Source: Desulfobulbaceae bacterium (GTDB taxonomy: Bacteria; Desulfobacterota; Desulfobulbia; Desulfobulbales; Desulfobulbaceae). Taken from it: a stretch of 64,000 nt of DNA. Below the pieces are notes generated by a model. The model made no database searches and was not told the DNA's origin. It saw only the letters and a program-made list of their open reading frames with translations. Positions within the stretch are counted from its first letter, which is position 1. Every line of letters starts with the position of its first letter. The stretch lies in NCBI GenBank assembly GCA_026987195.1, contig JALSNC010000013.1, positions 1-64,000 on the forward strand, written 5' to 3'. The translations under genes were made by a program, and so were the position numbers. Shown one piece after another: positions 25,688 through 36,057 of this stretch.

Positions 25688-27328
25688 TCAGCGATATTCC
25701 GGTCGCTTGAGATTGAACTTCTTCATCCGGTAGCCTATCTGCCGCTGGGTCAGGCCCAGTTCCCGTGCCGCCCTGGCCTGCACCCAGCCATTACGGATCA
25801 GGGCCTCCCGGACCTGTTCCCGCTCGATCTCCTCCAGGGACTTTCTGACCGTTGTCGTCTGTGCCTGACCGCTGGCCGCGTCCGGCGGCCCGGCCCCGGC
25901 CCCCGCACCATAGGAAGGGGGAGCGGCTGCGGCCGGAGGGGCGGCAACCGTTTTGGCCTGGTGGCGGAAGAAATGGTCCGGCAGGTCCTCCACCCGCAGG
26001 ATGTCATCGGTGGAGAGGATCACCAGCCGTTCCACCAGGTTCTGCAGTTCGCGCACGTTGCCCGGCCAGTCGTAGGAGGTGAGATAGTCAAGAAAATCCC
26101 TGGACATGCGGATCTTCTTCCTGTTGCGCTTGTTGCTGAGCCCCAGGAAATGGTCCAGGAGCAGGGGGATATCCTCGCGTCGGGCACGCAGTGGCGGCAG
26201 GACAATGGGGACCACGTTGAGCCGGTAGTAGAGATCGTTTCTGAATCTGCCTTCGGCCACGGCATCCTCCAGACTGACATTGGTGGCAGCAACGATTCGT
26301 ACATCCACGGTCATGGTCCGGCTGGAACCGAGCCTTTCAAACTGCTGCTCCTGCAGGACCCGCAGCAGCTTCGCCTGCAGGGACATGGGCATCTCACCGA
26401 TCTCGTCCAGGAACAGGGTGCCGGTATCGGCCAGCTCGAAGCGACCTGCCCTGGTGGAACCGGCGCCGGTGAAGGCCCCTTTCTCGTGGCCAAAGAGCTC
26501 GCTTTCAAGCAGGGTCTCGGGCAGGGCGGCACAGTTGATCTTGACAAAGGGCCTGCTGCGCCTCGGCCCGGCCTCGTGGATGGCACGGGCCACCAGTTCC
26601 TTGCCCGTGCCCGATTCGCCAAGGAGCAGGACCGTGGCCCTGCTCGGCGCCACCCGCTCGATGGACCAGAAGACCTCCTGCATGGGCTTGGAGTGGCCGA
26701 TGATGAAATGCTGGCGGTGACGGTCGTGGAGCTGGGCCCTGAGGCTGAGGTTCTCCTGGACCAGTTTCTGCCGGTCCTTGCGGATGGCCCGGTTCAGGCT
26801 CAGGAACTGGGCGATCAGGGTGGCGACGACACTCAGGAAACGGACATCCTCCTCAAAGGAGACATCCATGCCAAAGAGCCGGTCCACGCTGAGCACCCCC
26901 ACGGGCACCTCACCCAGCACCACCGGCACGCCGATGAAGGAGATGGTCCTCTTGGTATAGTCATTGCGGGCGCCGGTACGATTCAGGAACAGGGGCTCAC
27001 TGGAGACGTCGGGAACAATGAAGGGCGAAACCGTGCTGAAGACCTGGCCGTAGATCCCCTCGTCGAGGCCGTAGACCCCCCGCTGTTCCTCCTCCACGCT
27101 GAGCCCGTAGGAGGCACGGATGGTGAGATGCCGGTTCTCTTCGTCGAGCAGGGCAAGGGTGGCCCGCTCCATGCGCAGGGTGTCATGGAGCACCTTCAGG
27201 ATCGCCGACAGGGCGGTATCGAGATGCACGGCCGAGCCGATGAGCTGCACGATACGATAGAGTGCCTTGAGCTCGAGGGTTGCGGTGGTGGATCGCTCCC
27301 GGATGGAGGAGGTCGTTGTCGTTCTCAT
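25688..27328 (-). CDS. nifA: Nif-specific sigma54 activator NifA
   Basis: Enhancer-binding protein that activates RpoN-dependent nif promoters. The length is 546 residues from the ATG at 27328. An N-terminal GAF domain covers about 20-170. The AAA+ domain (about 205-435) has GESGTGKE (Walker A), the sigma54-contacting loop GAFTGA and FLDEIGE (Walker B). A low-complexity Ala/Pro/Gly linker follows (about 450-485), then a Fis-type helix-turn-helix ([15 protein letters not shown]). No cysteine pair typical of oxygen-sensitive NifA is seen in the linker. The ATG has no clear ribosome site; the frame is open to 27424. It faces away from nifV. Confidence 0.94.
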   Translation of the reverse strand: MRTTTTSSIRERSTTATLELKALYRIVQLIGSAVHLDTALSAILKVLHDTLRMERATLALLDEENRHLTIRASYGLSVEEEQRGVYGLDEGIYGQVFSTVSPFIVPDVSSEPLFLNRTGARNDYTKRTISFIGVPVVLGEVPVGVLSVDRLFGMDVSFEEDVRFLSVVATLIAQFLSLNRAIRKDRQKLVQENLSLRAQLHDRHRQHFIIGHSKPMQEVFWSIERVAPSRATVLLLGESGTGKELVARAIHEAGPRRSRPFVKINCAALPETLLESELFGHEKGAFTGAGSTRAGRFELADTGTLFLDEIGEMPMSLQAKLLRVLQEQQFERLGSSRTMTVDVRIVAATNVSLEDAVAEGRFRNDLYYRLNVVPIVLPPLRARREDIPLLLDHFLGLSNKRNRKKIRMSRDFLDYLTSYDWPGNVRELQNLVERLVILSTDDILRVEDLPDHFFRHQAKTVAAPPAAAAPPSYGAGAGAGPPDAASGQAQTTTVRKSLEEIEREQVREALIRNGWVQARAARELGLTQRQIGYRMKKFNLKRPEYR

Positions 27329-27992
27329 ATCAGAAACCAGAAGAATTGACGCCTGCGGTGATGGGCAAGGACGGGTTCCGGCAGGTTGGCTCCATTTCCC
27401 TTTGTTTGCTGCGGACCTGACCACATTGATTTGCTCAGGCCTTGTCGGCGTTTACCACCTGCTGAAATTGCAAAATACATTCCCGCCCCAGCCTGACTTT
27501 TCTCCTCTTCCCCCAACATCCTGCTGCCGACACATGGGGTTTCGCCCGGCCCAGGGAACAGACTGCTGCGGCAACTTGCACAAGAATGACGATGTTCAGG
27601 CACGATACCGGAACAACATCCACAGCCCCGGCCCACCCCTTGCTGCGCGCACATCACCCCGACAAACGCCGAAGCATACCTTCAGCCCTGATTTCACATC
27701 CTGCCGATGCCGGGATAACCAGTAGCGAACAGCCATTTTTTAACAATCTTGAAAATTTCAGGAACAGAAAAGAGCGACTGTTTACAAAATTGTTGCTACA
27801 TTCCGCCGATGAGCTGGCAACAGGGCCGATTCCGAGACGTATGGGTCCGGAATTCAGCCCCATATCGCTACCTACTCCCCATGGCACATATAGTGAATGA
27901 ACGTTGTGCAAACATGCAAGCCGGCGTCGCCATCAGCCGGATAACTTGTGTCCACAGGCAGTTCCGCCCGGACAGGCGACAGGAACAGAGGT
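27329..27992. other. Divergent nifA-nifV intergenic region without a supported gene
   Basis: This 660-base stretch holds no convincing coding region. It is locally more AT-rich near 27720-27800. A TGGCAC at 27882-27887 is not followed by a -12 TTGC, and I found no TGT-N10-ACA site. It must hold the nifA and nifV promoters, but I cannot place them. Confidence 0.5.
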
Positions 27993-29111
27993 ATGAACAG
28001 CAATTTTTCAGGAATCATCGATTCCACCCTGCGCGAAGGGGAACAGGCGCCCGGGGTGAGGTTCTGTTGCCGCGACAGAACCGCCCTTATCAGGGCACTG
28101 CTGGCCGTGGGGGTCGACGAGATCGAGCTGGGCATTGCCTCCCCTGCCAATGACCACATCCCGGGGCTGATGGCCGAGACACGGCGCCTGGCCGAAGGCG
28201 GCTGCCGCCTGGCGCTGTGGAGCCGCTGCCGGCCGGAAGACATCGCTTTTGCCGCCCGTTGCCGCCCGGATGTGCTCTCCCTCTCCATACCGGTTTCTGA
28301 CCTGCATATCAGCCAGCGCCTGCGACGGGACCGGGCCTGGGTCCTGCGGACCGTGGCCGCATCCATCCACCAGGCCCGCAGCCTGGGCATGGAGCGGGTG
28401 GCGCTGGGCCTGGAGGACGGCAGCCGGGCCGACCAGGACTTCCTCCTTCAGGTGGCAGAGACCGCCGCCACAAGCGGCGCCTTCCGGGTCCGCCTGGCTG
28501 ACACGGTGGGCATCTGTTCCCCCGGCGCCATCACCGCCCTTGTCCGGAAATTACGCGGAACGGTGGACATCGATATCGGGGTCCACTGTCACAATGATTT
28601 CGGCATGGCAACGGCCAATTCCATTGCCGCCCTCGAGGCGGGCGCAGCCTGGCTCGACGCCACGGTGCTCGGCATAGGTGAACGGGCCGGCAACTGCCGC
28701 CTTGAGGAGGTGATCGGGTTCCTGGCCCTGCAACAGGGCAGCAACCGCTACCGGCCGGAACAGCTCCCCCGCCTGTGCCGCCTGCTGGCCGGGGCAGCAG
28801 GGCTGACCATCGCCGGCAACCATCCCCTGGTGGGCAGGGAGCTCTTCACCTGCGAAACCGGCCTGCACCAGCATGGCCTGGCCGTGAACCCCGCCACCTA
28901 CGAACCCTATGATCCCGGTCGGGTCGGGGCACAACGGCAACTGCTCTTCGGCCTGAAAACCGGTACACGGGCGATCCACCTCCAACTGGCCAGCCAGGGC
29001 ATCGAGCTCTCACAGCGGCAGCTGCAGCACCTGGTCTCTTCGGTCCGCGCAGGCGGTGAACCTCTGGACAGAGAGCAGCTCCTGCTCCTGGCCTCCCGCC
29101 GGGAGACGTAA
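27993..29111 (+). CDS. nifV: Homocitrate synthase NifV
   Basis: Condenses acetyl-CoA with 2-oxoglutarate to homocitrate, the organic ligand of FeMo-co. The length is 372 residues. The DRE-TIM metallolyase signature is near the start as IIDSTLREGEQAPG, and the metal-binding HCHNDFGMATAN with the following GIGERAGN is diagnostic of the isopropylmalate/homocitrate synthase family; GNHPLVGRELFTCETGLHQHG matches the NifV C-terminal part. No regulatory LeuA dimer domain. The ATG at 27993 has AGAGGT upstream; the open frame starts at 27948. Confidence 0.95.
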   Translation: MNSNFSGIIDSTLREGEQAPGVRFCCRDRTALIRALLAVGVDEIELGIASPANDHIPGLMAETRRLAEGGCRLALWSRCRPEDIAFAARCRPDVLSLSIPVSDLHISQRLRRDRAWVLRTVAASIHQARSLGMERVALGLEDGSRADQDFLLQVAETAATSGAFRVRLADTVGICSPGAITALVRKLRGTVDIDIGVHCHNDFGMATANSIAALEAGAAWLDATVLGIGERAGNCRLEEVIGFLALQQGSNRYRPEQLPRLCRLLAGAAGLTIAGNHPLVGRELFTCETGLHQHGLAVNPATYEPYDPGRVGAQRQLLFGLKTGTRAIHLQLASQGIELSQRQLQHLVSSVRAGGEPLDREQLLLLASRRET

Positions 29112-30437
<1,326 letters not shown>

Positions 30438-30474
30438 TCCCTGCAACACGCCAACACCCACTACAACCTGCGGT

Positions 30475-30526
30475 GAAAACCGGCGCCAGGGGCCCGATCC
30501 TCCGGACGGGCCGCTTTCCGGTTTTC
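30475..30526 (+). other. Stable stem-loop between nifH and nifI1
   Basis: An outer perfect 9-bp stem (GAAAACCGG with CCGGTTTTC) encloses an inner 6-bp stem (GGCCCG with CGGGCC). No T run follows, so it is not a usual terminator. It stands where a structure protecting the nifH mRNA end or reducing read-through into the downstream genes would be placed. Confidence 0.6.
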
Positions 30527-30552
30527 CCCGATTGCCAATGGAGAACACCACC

Positions 30553-30906
30553 ATGCTTATGATCAGAGCCATTGTCCGACCGGAAAAGACCGATGCCATC
30601 CTCGCCGCCCTGATGGATGCCGGCTTTCCGGCCGTCACCAAGTACTCGGTCGCCGGCCGCGGCAAACAGCGGGGCATCAAGATCGGCGACATCACCTACG
30701 ACGAGATTCCCAAGACCATGCTCATGTCCGTTGTCGGCGACGATGACAAGGATTTCGTCATCCAGACCATCATGGACACCGCCCGCACGGAAGACAAGGG
30801 GGCCTTTGGCGACGGCAAGATCTTTGTCAGCCAGGTGGAGGAGGTCTACACCATCAGCTCGGGGCTCAAGGAAGTCTCCGCCCCGGACGAGGAGGTCGCG
30901 GCATGA
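30553..30906 (+). CDS. nifI1: Nitrogenase regulatory PII-like protein NifI1
   Basis: 117-residue GlnB-family protein. With NifI2 it forms a complex that binds and inhibits NifDK when ammonium is present, and is released by 2-oxoglutarate and ATP (known from methanogens). The start MLMIRAIVRPEK and the T-loop region GRGKQRGIKIGDITYDEIPKT lack the uridylylated Tyr context of GlnB, as is usual in NifI1. GGAG lies upstream of the ATG at 30553. Its stop overlaps the nifI2 start (ATGA). Confidence 0.95.
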   Translation: MLMIRAIVRPEKTDAILAALMDAGFPAVTKYSVAGRGKQRGIKIGDITYDEIPKTMLMSVVGDDDKDFVIQTIMDTARTEDKGAFGDGKIFVSQVEEVYTISSGLKEVSAPDEEVAA

Positions 30907-31277
30907 AGGAAGTCATAGCGGTCGTGCGCATCAACATGATGAACCAGACCAAGAAGGCCCTGGACGAAGCCGGTATCGACGCCTACTTCGCGCGCGAGGC
31001 CCAGGGGCGCGGCAAGGGGTTTGTCAACCCCATGGTCCTGGAGGGCGCGGAACAGGGATACGAGGAGGCGGCCTCCATTCTCGGCGAAAAGGGCAAGCTC
31101 TATCCCAAGCGGATCATCACCGTTGTCGTCGAGGACTCCCGCGTCGACGACGTGGTGCAGGCGCTCATCAGGACCAACCAGACCGGCATGCCCGGTGACG
31201 GCAAGATCTTTGTCCTGCCGATCATGGATGCGGTACGGGTGCGGACCGGCGAGTGTGGCGAGGCGGCCATTGCCTGA
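30903..31277 (+). CDS. nifI2: Nitrogenase regulatory PII-like protein NifI2
   Basis: 124-residue second PII-like subunit, partner of NifI1 in ammonium switch-off of nitrogenase. It has the typical MKEVIAVVRINMMNQTKKAL start and a long T-loop with GRGKGFVNPMVLEGAEQGYE, then KRIITVVVED and GDGKIFVLPI, the ATP-binding strand. It is coupled to nifI1 by a 4-base overlap and followed by nifD after 73 bases. The location between nifH and nifD is the arrangement of methanogens, clostridia and sulfate reducers. Confidence 0.95.
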   Translation: MKEVIAVVRINMMNQTKKALDEAGIDAYFAREAQGRGKGFVNPMVLEGAEQGYEEAASILGEKGKLYPKRIITVVVEDSRVDDVVQALIRTNQTGMPGDGKIFVLPIMDAVRVRTGECGEAAIA

Positions 31278-31350
31278 CCGCGTGCCGCCCGTCAAGGGAC
31301 AGATGAACCGAAGATCCACCTGAGACGACATGAACGTCATGGAGAAGAAT

Positions 31351-32988
31351 ATGGCAACAGCAGAAGAAAAGATGGTGCAGTGGGATCCCACCGACGTCAA
31401 GGCGGAGCTGCTGAAGAAGTATCCGCCCAAGGTGGCCCGCAAGCGCGCCAAACAGATACTTATCAACGAGGCCCTGGAGAACGAGACACCGGAGATCACC
31501 GCCAACGTGCGGACCATCCCCGGCATCATCACCATGCGCGGCTGCACCTATGCCGGCTGCAAGGGCGTGATCATGGGCCCGACCAGGGACATCGTCAACC
31601 TGGTGCATGGTCCCATCGGCTGCAGTTTCTACGCCTGGCTGACCCGGCGCAACCAGACCGATGCCGGCGAGGATGGCGAGCAGTACATGAACTACTGTTT
31701 TTCCACCGATATGCAGGATTCGGACATCATCTTCGGCGGGGAGAAGAAACTGGCCGCCGCCATCCAGGAGATCTACGACCTGATGCACCCCAAGTCGATC
31801 ACCGTCTTTGCCACCTGTCCCGTGGGCCTGATAGGCGATGACATCCATACGGTGGCAAAGAACATGAAGGAGAAGCTCGGCGACTGCAATGTCTTTGCCT
31901 TCAGTTGCGAGGGCTACAAGGGGGTCAGCCAGTCGGCCGGCCACCATATCGCCAACAACCAGATCTTCCGCCACCTGATCGGTGAAGACGACACCCCCAG
32001 GGAAGGCAAGTACCGCATCAACCTGCTGGGCGAGTACAACATCGGCGGCGACGGCTTCGAGATCGACCGCATCTTAAAAAAATGCGGCATCACCTGCCTG
32101 GCCACCTTTTCCGGCAACTCCACCTATGACCAGTTCGCCTCGGCCCACCAGGCCGATCTGAATGCGGTCATGTGCCACCGTTCCATCAACTATGTGGCCG
32201 ACATGCTGGAGACCAAGTTCGGTATCCCCTGGATCAAGGTGAACTTCATCGGCGCCCATGCCACGGCCAAGTCGCTGCGCAAGATCGCGGCCTACTTCGA
32301 GGACCAGGAGCTCATCGACCGGGTGGAGGAGGTGATCGCCGAGGAGATGCCGCAGGTGGAGGCGGCCATCGCCGATGTCCGCCCCAGGACCGAGGGCAAG
32401 ACCGCCATGCTCTTTGTGGGCGGCTCCAGGGCCCACCACTACCAGGAGCTGTTCCGCGAACTGGGCATGAAGACCATCTCGGCCGGCTACGAGTTCGCCC
32501 ACCGCGACGACTACGAGGGCCGGCACGTGCTGCCCACCCTCAAGGTGGACGCCGACAGCCGCAATATCGAGGAGATCGAGGTCGAGGCGGACGAGAAACG
32601 CTACCGGCCCCGCAAGAGCGAGGAAGAACTCAAGGCCCTGGAGGCTGCGGGCCTGGAATTCAAGGAGTACCGCGGCCTGATTCCCGAGATGGAGGAAGGG
32701 ACCCTGGTCATCGATGATCTCAACCAGTATGAGGCGGAAAAGCTGGTGGAGCTGATGAAGCCCGATATCTTCTGCGCCGGCATCAAGGAGAAGTATTCCA
32801 TCCAGAAGCTGGGCGTGCCCATGAAGCAGCTCCACAGCTATGATTCCGGCGGTCCCTATGCCGGATTCAGGGGTGCTGTCAACTTCTACCACGAGATCGA
32901 CCGACTGGTCAACTCCAGGGTCTGGAGCTACATGAAGGCCCCGTGGCAGGAGAACCCGCAGCTCTCGGCCGCCTATGTCTGGGAGTAG
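31351..32988 (+). CDS. nifD: Nitrogenase molybdenum-iron protein alpha chain
   Basis: 545-residue catalytic subunit that carries FeMo-co. P-cluster ligands are in TMRGCTYAGCKG and VHGPIGCSFYAW, the third in ATCPVGLIGDD; the FeMo-co Cys is in VMCHRSINY and the FeMo-co His in LHSYDSGGPYAGF. The segment from about residue 380 to 440 (EADEKRYRPRKSEEELKALE) is an insertion absent from the Azotobacter type, explaining the length. The ATG at 31351 has GGAG at 6 bases; the ATG at 31330 is an alternative. Confidence 0.97.
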   Translation: MATAEEKMVQWDPTDVKAELLKKYPPKVARKRAKQILINEALENETPEITANVRTIPGIITMRGCTYAGCKGVIMGPTRDIVNLVHGPIGCSFYAWLTRRNQTDAGEDGEQYMNYCFSTDMQDSDIIFGGEKKLAAAIQEIYDLMHPKSITVFATCPVGLIGDDIHTVAKNMKEKLGDCNVFAFSCEGYKGVSQSAGHHIANNQIFRHLIGEDDTPREGKYRINLLGEYNIGGDGFEIDRILKKCGITCLATFSGNSTYDQFASAHQADLNAVMCHRSINYVADMLETKFGIPWIKVNFIGAHATAKSLRKIAAYFEDQELIDRVEEVIAEEMPQVEAAIADVRPRTEGKTAMLFVGGSRAHHYQELFRELGMKTISAGYEFAHRDDYEGRHVLPTLKVDADSRNIEEIEVEADEKRYRPRKSEEELKALEAAGLEFKEYRGLIPEMEEGTLVIDDLNQYEAEKLVELMKPDIFCAGIKEKYSIQKLGVPMKQLHSYDSGGPYAGFRGAVNFYHEIDRLVNSRVWSYMKAPWQENPQLSAAYVWE

Positions 32989-33056
32989 GACTCCCGCATT
33001 TTCTTTTCAGCAATGGCCCGGCCAGGCCGGGCCCTTCACACCACAGAGGTTTGACA

Positions 33057-34430
33057 ATGTTACTCAGGCATACCCCGAAAGAAATCAGCGAGCGCAAGGC
33101 GGTCACCATCAATCCGGCCAAGACCTGCCAGCCCATAGGCGCCATGTACGCCGCCCTGGGCATCCACGGCTGTCTCCCCCACAGTCACGGATCCCAGGGC
33201 TGCTGCGCCTACCACCGGTCAACGCTCACCCGGCACTACAAGGAGCCGATTCCCGCGGCCACCAGCTCGTTCACCGAGGGCGCCTCGGTCTTTGGCGGCC
33301 AGGCCAACCTGATGCAGGCCTTCAACAACATCTTCTCGGTCTACAATCCTGATGTCATCGCGGTGCACACCACCTGCCTGTCCGAGACCATCGGCGACGA
33401 CCTGCCCCAGATCAGGAAAAAGGCCCTCAGGGAAGGCAAGATCCCGGACGGCAAGTACGTGATCTGCGCCTCCACCCCGAGTTACGTCGGCTCCCATGTG
33501 ACGGGATTTTCCAACATGGTCAAGGCGATGACCGAGTTCTCCGAGTCCACAGGCAAGAAAAACGGCCGTGTCAACATCATCCCCGGCTGGGTCGAGCCCT
33601 GCGACATGGAGGAGATCAAGCGGATGTGCGGCCTGCTCGGCGTCAAGTCCATACTCTTTCCCGACACCTCGGGCGTGCTCAATGCACCGCTCACCGGCAC
33701 CTACAGGATGTTCCCCGACGGCGGCACCACCATGGAGGAGCTGAAGGCCACCGGTGACGCAGTGGGCACCCTGGCCCTCGGTCAGTGGTGCTCCGCCGAC
33801 GCTGCCAGGCAGCTTGACAAGAAGAACAAGGTGCCGGCCACGGTCCTGGACATGCCCTTCGGCCTTGCGGCCACGGACCGGTTCGTCGATGCCCTGCGGA
33901 CCATCGCCGGGGTCACCGTACCCGATGAGCTGCTCACCGAACGTGGCCAGCTGGTGGACATGATCAGCGACATGCACCAGTACCTCTACCACCGCAAGGT
34001 GGCCCTGGCCGGTGATCCCGACCAGTTGATCAGCATGACCGAATTCCTGGTCTCCATCGATATGCTGCCGGTGCACATCGTCACCGGTACGCCGGGCAAG
34101 AAGTTCGAAAAACGGATCCGCGAGATCACCGCCGACATGCCGGCCGAGGTCAACGTCAAGGCCAAGGGCGACTTCTTCCTGCTCCATCAGTGGATCAAGA
34201 ACGAACCCGTTGATCTCCTGATCTCCAACACCTATGGCAAGTACATCGCCAGGGACGAGGACATCCCGCTGGTACGCTGGGGCTTCCCGATCCTTGACCG
34301 CCAGGGACACCAGTACTTTCCCACCGTGGGCTACAAGGGCGGCATCAGGCTGCTGGAGAAGATCCTCACCGCCCTCCTGGACCGCAAGGACCGGGACGAC
34401 GAGGACAAGAAATTCGAGCTCGTACTGTAA
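33057..34430 (+). CDS. nifK: Nitrogenase molybdenum-iron protein beta chain
   Basis: 457-residue partner of NifD, sharing the P-cluster. Ligand regions are NPAKTCQPIGAMYA near residue 20, HGSQGCCAYHRSTL near 57 and TTCLSETIGDD. It lacks the ~50-residue N-terminal extension of Azotobacter NifK, which goes with the NifD insertion in anaerobic-type nitrogenases. The open frame extends to 32943 but the ATG at 33057, with AGAGGT upstream, is the family start. It ends 70 bases before the NifB-like gene. Confidence 0.97.
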   Translation: MLLRHTPKEISERKAVTINPAKTCQPIGAMYAALGIHGCLPHSHGSQGCCAYHRSTLTRHYKEPIPAATSSFTEGASVFGGQANLMQAFNNIFSVYNPDVIAVHTTCLSETIGDDLPQIRKKALREGKIPDGKYVICASTPSYVGSHVTGFSNMVKAMTEFSESTGKKNGRVNIIPGWVEPCDMEEIKRMCGLLGVKSILFPDTSGVLNAPLTGTYRMFPDGGTTMEELKATGDAVGTLALGQWCSADAARQLDKKNKVPATVLDMPFGLAATDRFVDALRTIAGVTVPDELLTERGQLVDMISDMHQYLYHRKVALAGDPDQLISMTEFLVSIDMLPVHIVTGTPGKKFEKRIREITADMPAEVNVKAKGDFFLLHQWIKNEPVDLLISNTYGKYIARDEDIPLVRWGFPILDRQGHQYFPTVGYKGGIRLLEKILTALLDRKDRDDEDKKFELVL

Positions 34431-34500
34431 TGCCTCGCCCGATTCCCGCAAACCGCGTGGCGGGCCGCAGGGTCCCGCCACCACCGGAAGGACAGTGATC

Positions 34501-35652
34501 ATGATCCTCCCTTTTCCCGAGCGCGGCAGCCGGCAGCCGCCGCAGGTGGACTGGCTGCCGCTGCCCCTGGCACCCCGGGCCAACACCCGGATCCGCTTTG
34601 CCGCCACCGGCACCAGACCGATGCCGCCGGAACAGGCCATGGAATGGCTCGCCGACCTGCAGGCCCGGAGAAACTCCATTGGCGGGATCGACATCCATGG
34701 GCCGGGGGATGCCCTGGCCGAACCGCGGCAACTGTTCCATTTTCTGGATCTGTTCCGCCGCAGGCAGCCGGACCTGGCCATCCGCCTGACCACCAGCGGC
34801 CTTGGTTCCGCGGCCCTGGCTTCACGCCTGGCAGATAGTGGCGTCAGCGAGGTGGTCCTGCAGGTGGACGCGGTGCAGATCGATATCATCCAGCGCCTCT
34901 ACGCCTGGATCAGGCCCGGACGCAGGACCATTCCCCTGGCTCAGGCTGCGGCGCAGCTGGCAAGGGAACAGGCCGACGGCGCCAGGGCTCTTGCCCGGGC
35001 AGGCCTGGTGGTTCGTGTCACGACCACGGTCTACCCGGGGTTCAACGACTCCCACGTGGCGGAGATCGCCCGCAAGATGGCATCACGGCAGGTGACATCC
35101 ATGATGGTACTGCCCTTTACCGGTGCCGCACCCGAGGCTGCGGCCGAAAATGACTGTCCGCTCCCCTGCGACACCATCACCCTGGCCAGGGCCCGGCGCC
35201 AGGCGGCCGATCACCTGGCCCTGACCGAGACGCCTCCGGAGGCACCCGAAGCGGTAAACCTTGTGCCCCTTCGGGAGCATGGCCTGCCCGGCCCCACCGA
35301 CCAACGCCCCCACGTGGCGGTGGCCAGTTCCAACGGCATGGACATCGACCTGCACCTTGGCCAGGCCGCCAGGCTGCTGATCTATGGCCCGAGGGAGGAT
35401 GGCCTTGCCTGCCTGCTGGAGGCAAGGACCGTGGCACCGGTACCCGCCGGGGTGGCGCGCTGGCAGCATCTGGCCGACAGTTGCCTGAAGGACTGTTTCG
35501 CCGTCCTTGTGGCCAACGCCGGAGAGGCGCCGAAAAAGGTTCTTGCCGGCCTCGGCATCAGGGTACTGGTGTGCCCTGACAACATCGAGGGCACGGTGGA
35601 TGTCCTCTTTGGCGGCGGCAAGAAGAAAAAACCCGGGCAACAGCCCAGCTAA
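34501..35652 (+). CDS. NifB/NifX-like paralogue without radical-SAM cysteines
   Basis: 383-residue protein aligned over its whole length with NifB of this window: PGDALAEPRQL against GPGDPFAN, VSEVVLQVDAV against VSHVTVTVNGV, RVTTTVYPGFNDSHVAEIARKM against KINTIVIPGVNDHHIMEVAKTM, and a C-terminal NifX domain (VAVASSNGMDIDLHLGQAARL). The three cluster cysteines of NifB (CxxxCxxC) are replaced by Ala27, Ile31 and Ala34 in APRANTRIRFAATG, and the later NifB CxxC is gone. It cannot be a radical SAM enzyme. Expression right after nifK, with GGAAGGA before the ATG, suggests a carrier or chaperone for FeMo-co or its precursor, like NifX/NafY. This role is inference. Confidence 0.85.
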   Translation: MILPFPERGSRQPPQVDWLPLPLAPRANTRIRFAATGTRPMPPEQAMEWLADLQARRNSIGGIDIHGPGDALAEPRQLFHFLDLFRRRQPDLAIRLTTSGLGSAALASRLADSGVSEVVLQVDAVQIDIIQRLYAWIRPGRRTIPLAQAAAQLAREQADGARALARAGLVVRVTTTVYPGFNDSHVAEIARKMASRQVTSMMVLPFTGAAPEAAAENDCPLPCDTITLARARRQAADHLALTETPPEAPEAVNLVPLREHGLPGPTDQRPHVAVASSNGMDIDLHLGQAARLLIYGPREDGLACLLEARTVAPVPAGVARWQHLADSCLKDCFAVLVANAGEAPKKVLAGLGIRVLVCPDNIEGTVDVLFGGGKKKKPGQQPS

Positions 35653-35660
35653 TATCCAAA

Positions 35661-36021
35661 ATCTGCGCCCCTGAGAGCGCTTACACCATTGTGGCCTGAC
35701 AAACCGATGGTTAGCCACCCCGTGAGGGGTTTCGTGAACTGTGACCAGTGAACAGGCTCCACCAGCCTCAGCAACCGATGAATCAGCATGCCCGCAGGAG
35801 CGGGCACAACAACCGATGAAAATCAGGCAGAGGGTATCCTGTTCCACCGCAGAGCGGTGCAACGAGGTCGAGGTGCGGCAGATCGCTCTGCCCCCGTGCC
35901 GGTCGCCTGTATCGCCGGGAGTTCAATCTTCATCTCCCGCCGCAGGCAGCACGAAGATTCCCGGCCCCCGGAACCTGGCACCTGGTACCTGATACCTGGT
36001 ACCTGACACCTGGCACCTGGC
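35661..36021 (+). repeat. Repeat island: R1 fragment, R5 and R6 heptamers
   Basis: 35661-35732 is the end part of R1 in reverse (CCCTGAGAGCGCTTACACCA and CCGATGGTTAGCC). 35781-35965 is the longest R5 copy (GCCCGCAGGAGCGGGCACAAC through CCGCCGCAGGC). 35973-36021 are seven 7-base units of the type ACCTGGC/ACCTGGT/ACCTGAT. They fill most of the 405 bases between the NifB-like gene and the ferredoxin gene. Confidence 0.78.
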
Positions 36022-36057
36022 CCTGCCCCCCTGGTTTTCCCATCAAAGGAGAGAACA

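Noticed and set aside
25601-27349. 582-codon open frame opposite nifA, and a similar one (33219-34889) opposite nifK.
   Set aside because: Both are antisense shadows of well-identified nif genes.
27882-27896. TGGCAC at 27882 as a sigma54 promoter for nifV.
   Set aside because: At the -12 position the sequence is GTGA and not TTGC, so the invariant GC is missing.
27586-27900. 104-codon open frame between nifA and nifV.
   Set aside because: No ribosome site, no recognisable family and codon use unlike the neighbours; it covers the region that must hold the nif promoters.
34234-34500. Upstream extension of the NifB-like protein.
   Set aside because: The extra frame overlaps the nifK coding region; GGAAGGA before the ATG at 34501 fixes the start.
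36011-36026. TGGCAC inside the R6 heptamers as a sigma54 promoter for the ferredoxin gene.
   Set aside because: The GC of the -12 element would be one base too far away and the TT is CT; spacing is strict for sigma54.
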